A stretch of DNA of 64,000 nucleotides, from assembly GCA_963714205.1 (NCBI GenBank), contig CAVQNQ010000003.1:620001-684000 (forward strand), in the 5' to 3' direction. This document shows positions 52,926-60,796 of this stretch, one piece after another. A program made the translations under genes and the position numbers. Below the pieces are notes generated by a model that was not told where the DNA came from, did no database searches, and saw only the letters and a program-made list of their open reading frames with translations. Within the stretch, counting starts at the first letter, position 1, and each line of letters opens with the position of its first letter. Origin of the DNA: CAVQNQ01 sp963714205. Its GTDB lineage: Bacteria; Acidobacteriota; Terriglobia; Bryobacterales; Bryobacteraceae.

Positions 52926-53193
52926 AGCGTTACTCTAGCATCGGGCGTTGCCGGAATACCCGCGGCACCGCGGCAGTCGCCGCGACGTGCGGGACCGCCA
53001 CCGCGCGGGCGGGGTGCACGGCGGCCGGCCGCGGAAGCCGCGCGAGGACTGCGTCGTGCGCACGACGGCCGCGTCCGCGGGACGCGGCGCGACGTGCATC
53101 CGCATGGACACTCTCCTGGCCGGCACTGATCCTCCCTTGGAGGGTTCAATGTGCCGGTATTGTGTCCAGTGCCGCCGCGCCTGTGGAAATCAC
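52926..53193. other. GC-extreme intergenic stretch
   Basis: Bases 52960-53120 are almost entirely GC-rich with CG-dinucleotide clusters and no credible frame. The stretch separates the PIN remnant from the IS21-like terminal repeats. Confidence 0.4.
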
Positions 53194-53347
53194 TCCGGGT
53201 TCATCGTGAAAACGATTCCGAGGCGGCGCGAAAAACCCTTCCCATCGGAATCGCTGCTCACCTTCAGCCCGGAATCCTGTTCACCTTCGCCCCGCGACGT
53301 TTTTCACGATCACCCCGGGATTGCGTTCACCTTCCCCCGAAATCCGC
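53194..53347. repeat. IS21-like terminal repeat array
   Basis: Several imperfect copies of a roughly 23-24 bp unit are present, with core GGAATCNNTGTTCACCTTC: GGAATCGCTGCTCACCTTC (53247-53265), GGAATCCTGTTCACCTTC (53271-53288) and GGGATTGCGTTCACCTTC (53318-53335), and a degenerate GTTTTTCACGATCACC between. Upstream CCGGGTTCATCGTGAAA is of the same type in weaker form. Arrays of this kind are found at the ends of IS21-family elements, where they bind the transposase. No IstA/IstB gene remains here, so it is an isolated end. Confidence 0.55.
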
Positions 53348-53372
53348 ATCGGCCGCCGCGGGCCGCGTTTAG

Positions 53373-55544
53373 TTACCGTCGCTTCAGAGTAATGACCGTC
53401 AGAGAGAGCTTCGGGAAAACATACCGAATCTGATCCCCAGTCACGGCTTGGGACTTGGTCACGGGTCGAATCGCGTCCGGCCGGTCAACCTTGTTGTCCG
53501 TGACCCCTGAATCGGCGGCCAGCGTGTCAACCTGCGCCTGGGCGGCGGAGAATCCCTGAAGCCGCAGGGTAGCCGGAATGGCGTTCTTCGCATCGCGGTT
53601 GGCAACGAATAGAACCAGATCGCCGCTCGTCGAGTTCCGGGTTGCCAGCACGTCGAGATAGGGAACATTTGGAACCTCAGGCATGCTGGTCAGCCCCTGG
53701 TGAACATCATAGTGGCGAACTTCGGTTTGGGTGGCCACGACCGTGTCGCCGGCGCGATGCGAATAAAGCCAGAACATCCAGTATTGCGGACTGGCCCAGA
53801 CGAGGGCGTGCTCCTTGCGGATGCCCGATCCGGTCGTGAGGTTTGCCCCTCCCATGAGGCTCGACATGGTGGAAATCGGGATGAAGTCGGCTTGAGAAAG
53901 AAGCATGTTCATCCAACCGGCGCCAATGATGGCTCCGCCGAGGTTGCCGCGGCCCGGGCCCTCAGGGGTGCTGGCGTCCGGAGTGGGTAACTCCCGGCCA
54001 GGCGAAAACATCCACTCTGTGTAGGCCAGCCCCACCCGGCCTTTGGTGGCCGGGTCCGCGTCGATCTGCGCCCGGATTGGCTTCAACAGGTTCGTCATCC
54101 CGACCGGGATGGCCAGAGCTATCGCTGTCTGCGTGTCCGCATCGGGTGGCTTGGCCATTAGCTGATTCAAAGTAACGACGTAATGTACGCTGATGTAACT
54201 TAGATCCTTGCCGGCTTGCTTGATGAGGGCACCCGCCCAAGCCGGGCTAAAGTCCGCGCCGGGGCCGCAGGAAACCAGTATCGCGCCCGGAAGAGCTTGC
54301 TTGCGGACCACCGGATAGAACTCCAGATAGCGGGCGGCATTGCTCGTGGGCGTCTGCCACCCCACCTGGTCGTCCCCCCAGAGTTCGTTCCCCAGTTCCC
54401 AGATCGTCGGCGGATACGGATCGCGATGCCCATTGGCCGCCCGCCGTGCACCTTCGGGCGTGCTGGGCGCTCCGTTGACATACTCCACCCATTTCCGGGC
54501 TTCTTCCTTGGTGCCGCTTCCCAGGTTCATGCAGATCATCGGCTGCGCCCCCGTGAGCCGGCACAACGACATGAATTCATCGGTCCCGAAGTCGTTGTAT
54601 TCCATGCCTCCCCAAGCCCTGTCCAGTAGCGTGGGACGCTTGTCCTGGGGTCCTATTCCGTCCTCCCAATGGTAGGTGCTCATGAAGTTGCCGCCCCAGC
54701 GGATCGTAGAGAAGTTCATTTCCTTGGCGGCCTTGATCACCTCCGGATCGAAGTATCCTTCCACTGCGTCGGCGGGGAAGAGCCGGATCATATCCAGGGA
54801 AATGCGTTGAGCGCCGGTGATCGACACCGCAAAATCCACCAGCTCATGCGACTTCACGGCCCCGGCTGGAAGTCGCAGGCGGAACGGGAGCTTCGTCCAT
54901 TTCCCGCCATCCGGCACCTGAACCTCGGTCGAGGCCAGGATCTTGTCCGGATCGTTCCGGGTCCGAAAGCTCACCGTCAGGCGCACCGGCCCCTCCACCG
55001 ACGAGGCGAACAGAGACCCCGTATACTCGAGTTCCCGATGAACCGGCAGGTAAATGCCCTGGCGGATACCGGCCTCCTCGGTTGTGACGTCGGGTCGCCC
55101 CCTGATCCCCTTCGGCTCCGGGTGTGGCAGGCCAATCAGGTAGAGATAGCGATTGGAGTTGGCCGCTCCGGCGCCGAAACGCGACTCATACCGCTTCCCG
55201 ACATTTCGCAGCGCCTGCCAGGGGAGCGGCAATCCCATGGTCAGGGAGTTGGCGAAGGCCGGATCGGAAAACCGCGCATTCAGCACCGGCAAATAGCTGT
55301 AGTAGTCCTCCAGGCTTGGATTTTCGAGAAGCTGGGCCGAAATGCCCTCAAAAACCGCCTTCTCCGTGTAGATCCCGAATGCCGTTCGCGGAATCTTGAA
55401 CGAACTTTGCTGCCCAGCTCGGATTTCGATGACAGCTTCGGGTCTGTCGGTGCGAACATAACTCGACAACGATTGCGCGGCCAGACCTCTCACGAAGAGG
55501 AGTGCCATCAATGCCACTGCCAACAGCCTCATTCTCGTTTTCAT
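53373..55544 (-). CDS. Exported GH51-like glycosidase, copy 1
   Basis: 723 residues: signal peptide (MRLLAVALMALLFVRGLAAQ), an N-terminal beta-rich region with a carbohydrate-binding-like stretch (RLTVSFRTRNDPDKILAS, WTKLPFRLRLPAGAVKSH), a (beta/alpha)8 barrel (STIRWGGNFMSTYHWEDG), probable acid/base Glu387 in IWELGNELWG, His454 in SVHYVV and probable nucleophile Glu510 in AYTEW, then a C-terminal beta domain. The pattern is that of arabinofuranosidase-type GH51/clan A enzymes; sugar specificity is unknown. AGGAG before the ATG at 55544 is shared by all three copies. This copy has a unique 12-residue insert after Glu510 (RELPTPDASTPEG region). Confidence 0.85.
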   Translation of the reverse strand: MKTRMRLLAVALMALLFVRGLAAQSLSSYVRTDRPEAVIEIRAGQQSSFKIPRTAFGIYTEKAVFEGISAQLLENPSLEDYYSYLPVLNARFSDPAFANSLTMGLPLPWQALRNVGKRYESRFGAGAANSNRYLYLIGLPHPEPKGIRGRPDVTTEEAGIRQGIYLPVHRELEYTGSLFASSVEGPVRLTVSFRTRNDPDKILASTEVQVPDGGKWTKLPFRLRLPAGAVKSHELVDFAVSITGAQRISLDMIRLFPADAVEGYFDPEVIKAAKEMNFSTIRWGGNFMSTYHWEDGIGPQDKRPTLLDRAWGGMEYNDFGTDEFMSLCRLTGAQPMICMNLGSGTKEEARKWVEYVNGAPSTPEGARRAANGHRDPYPPTIWELGNELWGDDQVGWQTPTSNAARYLEFYPVVRKQALPGAILVSCGPGADFSPAWAGALIKQAGKDLSYISVHYVVTLNQLMAKPPDADTQTAIALAIPVGMTNLLKPIRAQIDADPATKGRVGLAYTEWMFSPGRELPTPDASTPEGPGRGNLGGAIIGAGWMNMLLSQADFIPISTMSSLMGGANLTTGSGIRKEHALVWASPQYWMFWLYSHRAGDTVVATQTEVRHYDVHQGLTSMPEVPNVPYLDVLATRNSTSGDLVLFVANRDAKNAIPATLRLQGFSAAQAQVDTLAADSGVTDNKVDRPDAIRPVTKSQAVTGDQIRYVFPKLSLTVITLKRR

Positions 55545-55617
55545 TCGTGTAACTCCTGTTCTCTGGCTCGATTGACCTGATTCCGCCACTATACACCCGG
55601 CTTTTACCCTGGGACGA

Positions 55618-57765
55618 TCACCGGCGCTTCAGAGTAAGAACCGTCAGCGACAGCTTGGGAAACTCGTACCGAATCTCGTCTCCAGTCACGGCCAGGGACG
55701 AGGCCACCGGTCGAATCGTGTTCCGGTGGTCACCCGAATTCTCCGTGGCCAGTGAGTCGGCGGCCAGAGTGTCCACCTGTGCCTGGGCGGCGGCGGAGAA
55801 TCCCTGAAGCCGCACCGTCGCCGGAATGGCGTTCTTCCAATCGCGGTTGGCAACGAATAGAACCAGATCGCCGCTCGTCGAGTTACTGGTTGCTAGCACG
55901 TCGAGGTAGGGAACATCTGGAATCTCGGGCATGCTGTCCAACCCGTTGCGAACATCGTAGTGCCGAACCTCGGTTTGAGTAGCGACCACTGTGTCTCCGG
56001 CGCGATGCGAGTAAAGCCAGAACGCCCAGCCCTGAGGGCTGGCCCAGACAAAGCCTTGCAACTTGCGGAGGCCTCCTCCCGATGTCAGGCTCGACATGCT
56101 GGATATCGGCACAAAATCGGCCTGAGACAGCAGCATGTTCATCCAACCCGCGCCGATAACGGCTCCGCCGATGTTGGTCGAGAATGGGATCCCGGTGCCC
56201 TCGTTGCCTCCCAAGTTCCATTCCGTGTAGGCCAGCCCCACACGGCCCTTGGTGGCCGGATCCGCGTCGATCTGCGCCCGGATAGGCCTCAGGAGATTCG
56301 TCATCCCGACCGGAAGAGCCAGAGCGATGGCTGTCTTTGTGTCGGCATCAATTGGCTTGGCCACAAGCTGATTGAAACTGACGACGTAGTGCACGCTGAG
56401 ATAGCTTAGATCCTTGCCGGCGTGCTTGATGAGGGCCGCGGTCCAAGCCGGGGTAAAGTCCGCACCGGGACCGCAGGCAACCAGTTTCGCGCCCGGGAGA
56501 GCTTGCTTGCGGATCACCGGGTAGAATTCCAGATAACGGGCGGCATTGCTCGTAGGCGTCTGCCATCCCATTTGGTCGTCCCCCCAAAGTTCGTTCCCCA
56601 GTTCCCAGATCGTCGGCGGATACGGATCGCGATGGCCGTTGGCTGCGCGATGCGCACCTTCGGGCGTCGTAGGCGCTCCGTTGACGTACTCCACCCATTT
56701 CCGGGCTTCTTCCTTCGTGCCGCTTCCCAGGTTCAGGCAGATCATCGGCTGCACCCCCGTGAGCCGGCAGAAAGACATGAATTCATCGGTCCCGAACTCG
56801 TTGTACTCCATGGTCCCCCGAGCCCGATTGAGCTGGGTACGACGCTTGTCCAGCGGTCCTACTCCATCCTCCCAATGATAGGTGCTCATAAAGTTGCCGC
56901 CCCAGCGGATCAGAGAAAAGTTCATTTCTTTGGTGGCCTTGAGCACCTCCGGATCGAACACTCCTTCCACTGCGTCGGCCGGGTAGAGCCGGATCAGATC
57001 GAGAGAAAATCGCTGTTTGCCGGTCATCGACACCGCAAAATCCACCAGCTCATGCGACTTCACGGCCCCGGCTGGAAGACGCAGGCGGAACGGCAGCTTG
57101 GTCCATTTCCCCCCGTCCGGCACCTGGACCTCCGTGGAAGCCAGAATCTTGTCGGGATTGTCCCGGACTCGGAAGCTCACCATCAGGCGCACAGGCCCCT
57201 CTACCGACGAGGCAAACAGGGATCCCATATACTCCAGCTCCCGATGAACCGGCAGGTAAATGCCCTGGCGGATTCCGAGTTCCTCGGTTGTGATCATCTC
57301 GAGCCGCGCCTTGAAGCCCTTCGGCTCCGGGTGTGGCAGGCCGATCATGTAGAGATAGCGATCGGAATTGGCCGCCCCGGCGCCGAAAACGGACTCATAC
57401 CTCTTCCCGACATCTCTTAGGGGCTGCCAGGGCAGTGGCAGTCCTTCGTTCAGTGACTGGATAAAGGCCCGGCCCGCAAATCGTGCTTTCATCACCTGCA
57501 AACTGGCGTGGTAGTCCTCCAGGCTTGGGTTTTCGAGAAGCTGGGCCGAAATGCTCTCAGAATTTCCGTTGCCGCCGCTTTCCGTGTAGACCCCGTACAC
57601 CGTTCGAGGAATCCGGAATGAACTTTGCTGCCCGGCACGGATGTCGATAACCGCTTCGGGTTTGTCGGTGCGGATGTAGCTCGACAACGATTGCGCGGCA
57701 AGACCTCCTATGAAGAGGAAGAATGCCACCGATGCCACCCCTAATGGCTTCATCCTTGTTTGCAT
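55618..57765 (-). CDS. Exported GH51-like glycosidase, copy 2
   Basis: 715 residues, same layout as copy 1 with signal peptide (GVASVAFFLFIGGLAAQ), acid/base Glu in WELGNELWG and nucleophile Glu in AYTEW. Its N-terminal third is the most diverged of the three (SLQVMKARFAGRAFIQSLNE replaces LPVLNARFSDPAFANSLTMG), but its last 45 residues nearly equal copy 3 (DSLATENSGDH). GGGAG before ATG 57765. The upstream region carries a motif also found before copy 3. Possibly differs in substrate from copies 1 and 3. Confidence 0.85.
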   Translation of the reverse strand: MQTRMKPLGVASVAFFLFIGGLAAQSLSSYIRTDKPEAVIDIRAGQQSSFRIPRTVYGVYTESGGNGNSESISAQLLENPSLEDYHASLQVMKARFAGRAFIQSLNEGLPLPWQPLRDVGKRYESVFGAGAANSDRYLYMIGLPHPEPKGFKARLEMITTEELGIRQGIYLPVHRELEYMGSLFASSVEGPVRLMVSFRVRDNPDKILASTEVQVPDGGKWTKLPFRLRLPAGAVKSHELVDFAVSMTGKQRFSLDLIRLYPADAVEGVFDPEVLKATKEMNFSLIRWGGNFMSTYHWEDGVGPLDKRRTQLNRARGTMEYNEFGTDEFMSFCRLTGVQPMICLNLGSGTKEEARKWVEYVNGAPTTPEGAHRAANGHRDPYPPTIWELGNELWGDDQMGWQTPTSNAARYLEFYPVIRKQALPGAKLVACGPGADFTPAWTAALIKHAGKDLSYLSVHYVVSFNQLVAKPIDADTKTAIALALPVGMTNLLRPIRAQIDADPATKGRVGLAYTEWNLGGNEGTGIPFSTNIGGAVIGAGWMNMLLSQADFVPISSMSSLTSGGGLRKLQGFVWASPQGWAFWLYSHRAGDTVVATQTEVRHYDVRNGLDSMPEIPDVPYLDVLATSNSTSGDLVLFVANRDWKNAIPATVRLQGFSAAAQAQVDTLAADSLATENSGDHRNTIRPVASSLAVTGDEIRYEFPKLSLTVLTLKRR

Positions 57766-57878
57766 TGGTGTAACTCCCATTTTCTGGCTCCTTTGAATAG
57801 TCGGCGGCAGAGATACTGCTCTCCGGTCACCCTTCTCCGCTCTCGGGTTAGGCGGAACTTCCGCTTGGCATCCTGCTC

Positions 57879-57894
57879 GTGAGTATATACCCGG
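57879..57894 (-). promoter_or_regulatory. Duplicated upstream motif before GH copy 2
   Basis: GTGAGTATATACCCGG, read on the minus strand as a TATATACT-type -10 candidate about 115 bp upstream of ATG 57765. The same motif and surrounding bases recur before copy 3 (60209-60224), so this control region was copied along with the gene. Confidence 0.45.
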
Positions 57895-57953
57895 CTGCTA
57901 CCGTTGCCGCCCCTTTTTATCCTGGTCTTCGCCAGTGGAGTTAACTTGGGCGG

Positions 57954-60083
57954 TCACCGGCGCTTCAGAGTAAGGACCGTCAGCGACAGCTTGGGAAACT
58001 CGTATCGAATCTCGTCTCCAGTCACGTCCAGGGACGAGGCCACCGGTCGAATCGTGTCCGGGTGGTCACCCGAATTCTCCGTGGCCAGTGAGTCGGCGGC
58101 CAGTGTGTCCACCTGTGCCTGGGCGGCGGCGGAGAAGCCCTGAAGCCGTACCGTTGCCGGAATCGCGTTCTTCGGATCGCGGTTGGCCACGAATAGAACC
58201 AGACTGCCGTTCGCCGAGTTCCGGGTTGCCAGCACGTCGAGATACGGAACATCCGGAACCTCGGGCATGCTGGTCAACCCGTTGTGAACGTCATAGTGGC
58301 GAACCTCGGTTTGGGTGGCCACGACCGTGTCCCCTGCGCGATGCGAGTAAAGCCAGAACATCCAGGCTTGCGGACTGGTCCAGACCCGGGCTTGCGACTT
58401 GCGGATGACTCCCATGAGGCCCGACATGCTGGATATGGGCACAAAATCGGCGTGAGACAGCAGCATGTTCATCCAACCCGCGCCGATAACGGCTCCGCCC
58501 ATGTTGGCCGACGATGGCATCCCGGTGCCGGCGCCGCCTCCCCAGCTCCACTCCGTGTAGGCTATCCCCACCCGGCCTTTGGTGGCCGGGTCCGCGTCGA
58601 TCTGCGCCCGGATTGGCTTCAACAGGTTCGTCATCCCGACCGGGATGGCCACAGCAATCGCCGTCTGTGTGTCGGCATCGGGGGGCTTGGCGACGGTCTG
58701 ATTGAGACGCACAACATAGTGTACGCTGAGATAACTCAGGTCCTTGCCCGCTTGCTTGATCAGGGCCCCCGTCCAGGCCGGGGTAAAGTCCGCGCCGGGG
58801 CCGCAGGAAACCAGTATCGCGCCCGGAAGAGCTTGCTTGCGCACCACCGGGTAGAACTCCAGATAGCGGGCGGCATTGCTCGTCGGCGTCTGCCACCCCA
58901 CCTGGTCGTCCCCCCAGAGCTCGTTCCCCAGTTCCCAGATCGTCGGCGGATACGGATCGCGATGCCCGTTAGCCGCCCGCCGCGCTCCTTCGGGAGTGGT
59001 CGGCGCTCCGTTGACGTACTCCACCCATTTCCGGGCTTCTTCCTTGGTGCCGCTCCCCAGATTCATACAGATCATCGGCTGCGCCCCCACCAGCCGGCAC
59101 AACGACATGAACTCATCGGTCCCGAAGTCGTTGTATTCCATGCCTCCCCAAGCCCGATCCAGTAGCGTGGGACGCTTGTCCTGGGGACCTATGCCGTCCT
59201 CCCAGTGATAGGTGCTCATGAAGTTGCCGCCCCACCGGATCAAAGAAAAGTTCATCTCCTTGGCGGCCTTGATCACCTCCGGATCGAAGTATCCTTCCAC
59301 CGCGTCGGCGGGAAAGAGCCGGATCATATCCAGGGAAATGCGTTGAGCGCCAGTGATCGACACCGCAAAATCCACCAGCTCATGCGACTTCACGGCCCCG
59401 GCTGGAAGTCGCAGGCGGAATGGGAGCTTCGTCCATTTCCCGCCATCCGGCACCTGAACCTCGGTTGAGGCCAGGATCCTGTCCGGATCGTTCCGGGTCC
59501 GGAAGCTCACCGTCAGGCGCACCGGCCCCTCCACCGACGAGGCGAACAGAGACCCCATATACTCGAGTTCCCGATGAACCGGCAGGTAGATGCCCTGGCG
59601 GATACCGGCCTCCTCGGTTGTGACGTCGGGTCGCCCCCTGATCCCCTTCGGCTCCGGGTGTGGCAGGCCAATTAGGTAGAGATAGCGATTGGAGTTGGCC
59701 GCTCCGGCGCCGAAACGCGACTCGTACCGCTTCCCGACATTTCGCAACGCCTGCCAGGGGAGCGGCAATCCCATGGTCAGAGAGTTGGCGAAGGCCGGAT
59801 CGGAAAAGCGCGCATTCAGGGCCGGCAAATAGCCGTAATAGTCCTCCAGACTGGGGTTGTCGAGAAGTTGGGCCGAAATACCCTCAAAGATCCCCTTCTC
59901 CGTGTAGATCCCGTATACCGTACGGGGAATCCGGAACGAACTTTGCTGCCCGGCTCGGACCTCGATGACGGCTTCGGCCTTGTCGGTGCGGACGTAGCTT
60001 GACAGCGATTGCGCGGCAAGACCTCCTATGAAGAGGGAGGACGCCACCAATACTGCTCTTAACAACCTCATCCTCGTTCTCAT
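57954..60083 (-). CDS. Exported GH51-like glycosidase, copy 3
   Basis: 709 residues, with signal peptide (RAVLVASSLFIGGLAAQ), Glu in WELGNELWG and Glu in AYTEW. Residues 1 to about 330 follow copy 1 nearly identically, including GRPDVTTEEAGIRQGIYLPV and DMIRLFPADAVEGYF, whereas its C terminus matches copy 2 (DSLATENSGDH, VTGDEIRYEFPKLSL). It thus looks like a recombinant of the other two or the result of gene conversion. AGGAG before ATG 60083. It is the closest of the three to the divergent receptor gene. Confidence 0.85.
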   Translation of the reverse strand: MRTRMRLLRAVLVASSLFIGGLAAQSLSSYVRTDKAEAVIEVRAGQQSSFRIPRTVYGIYTEKGIFEGISAQLLDNPSLEDYYGYLPALNARFSDPAFANSLTMGLPLPWQALRNVGKRYESRFGAGAANSNRYLYLIGLPHPEPKGIRGRPDVTTEEAGIRQGIYLPVHRELEYMGSLFASSVEGPVRLTVSFRTRNDPDRILASTEVQVPDGGKWTKLPFRLRLPAGAVKSHELVDFAVSITGAQRISLDMIRLFPADAVEGYFDPEVIKAAKEMNFSLIRWGGNFMSTYHWEDGIGPQDKRPTLLDRAWGGMEYNDFGTDEFMSLCRLVGAQPMICMNLGSGTKEEARKWVEYVNGAPTTPEGARRAANGHRDPYPPTIWELGNELWGDDQVGWQTPTSNAARYLEFYPVVRKQALPGAILVSCGPGADFTPAWTGALIKQAGKDLSYLSVHYVVRLNQTVAKPPDADTQTAIAVAIPVGMTNLLKPIRAQIDADPATKGRVGIAYTEWSWGGGAGTGMPSSANMGGAVIGAGWMNMLLSHADFVPISSMSGLMGVIRKSQARVWTSPQAWMFWLYSHRAGDTVVATQTEVRHYDVHNGLTSMPEVPDVPYLDVLATRNSANGSLVLFVANRDPKNAIPATVRLQGFSAAAQAQVDTLAADSLATENSGDHPDTIRPVASSLDVTGDEIRYEFPKLSLTVLTLKRR

Positions 60084-60208
60084 TGGTATAACTCCTATTC
60101 TCTGGCTCCATTGACCAGTAGCGGCAGACATAGTAACCTCCCGGCACCCTTCTCCGCTTTTTGCCGGGAATATGTTAGGCAGAATTTCCACTTGCACATC
60201 CTGCTCCC

Positions 60209-60224
60209 GTGAGTATATACCCGA
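60209..60224 (-). promoter_or_regulatory. Duplicated upstream motif before GH copy 3
   Basis: GTGAGTATATACCCGA about 125 bp upstream of ATG 60083, nearly identical to 57879-57894. Conserved neighbours include CATCCTGCTC and a CACCCTTCTCCGCT run. Best read as a shared promoter or operator; the -35 element is not certain. Confidence 0.45.
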
Positions 60225-60562
60225 CTGGCCGCCGTTACAGCTCTGTCCTGATGCCATCGTCCGAACTCGTCAGCCGGCCTGCGGAGGTATGCGGACTTAA
60301 CGTGTGCCTGACTGCTCCCATTGCTCCCATATCCGGCGCAATCGGGGGGATCACCGGCCTAAGCCGTTGCTATGTCTCGTTCGGCGTGCTCGCCCTCCTC
60401 GCGGCAGCCTTTTCAGGGCGCGAGCCGCCGTGTACAGCTCACTTGCGAGATCGCTCAAACACTGAATAGGTTAGGGCCGCTCAGTAGCCGCGCGGTTAAC
60501 CGCGAGATCCCGAAGCCGGGCATGAAAAACGGATAAAAAGGCACAATCAGGTAAAATACCTA

Positions 60563-60590
60563 TTGACTCTTGGATGACGAAGTGTATATT
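60563..60590 (+). promoter_or_regulatory. Sigma70-like promoter of the TonB receptor gene
   Basis: TTGACT (60563-60568) and TATATT (60585-60590) with a 16-bp spacer, about 205 bp before ATG 60797. Both boxes match the consensus at five of six positions. Confidence 0.6.
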
Positions 60591-60618
60591 CATACTGGCC
60601 TTTAATTATTGCAGAGGG

Positions 60619-60643
60619 CGACTCGTGTTTATTCTGCGAGTCG
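60619..60643 (+). promoter_or_regulatory. Hairpin in the receptor leader
   Basis: CGACTCG (60619-60625) pairs with CGAGTCG (60637-60643) around an 11-nt loop, within the leader downstream of the promoter. It is followed by GCGGGCTTTATT rather than a proper T-run, so attenuation is possible but not shown. Confidence 0.4.
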
Positions 60644-60796
60644 GCGGGCTTTATTGTAAGTTAGACGCGTGAAGCCGCGCCTCCGTTGCAGGGCACGGCT
60701 TTCCTGGGGACTAGGCGCCGAGAGAGGTTGGCGTTTGTCCTGGAGCGTTTCCCTCTCGCAGAGCGGCGGCTCTGTGGAAGGTAAAAGGGGGTAGTT

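Larger units (their letters stand above)
60084..60796. other. Divergent control region of glycosidase and receptor genes
   Basis: 713 bp between the glycosidases (minus) and the receptor (plus). The left 150 bp hold the duplicated upstream motif of GH copy 3. The right part holds a sigma70-like promoter, a hairpin and a long (about 200 nt) leader of the receptor mRNA. A frame at 60209-60469 has no recognisable protein. Confidence 0.55.

Noticed and set aside
54669..55580. Long plus-strand frames opposite the glycosidases (also 56422-57420 and 58284-59165)
   Set aside because: They recur at the same place in all three copies because the sense genes are paralogous; no recognisable protein features.
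60619..60655. Intrinsic terminator in the receptor leader
   Set aside because: The hairpin has a good stem but the following GCGGGCTTTATT lacks a T-run, so it is listed only as a possible leader structure.
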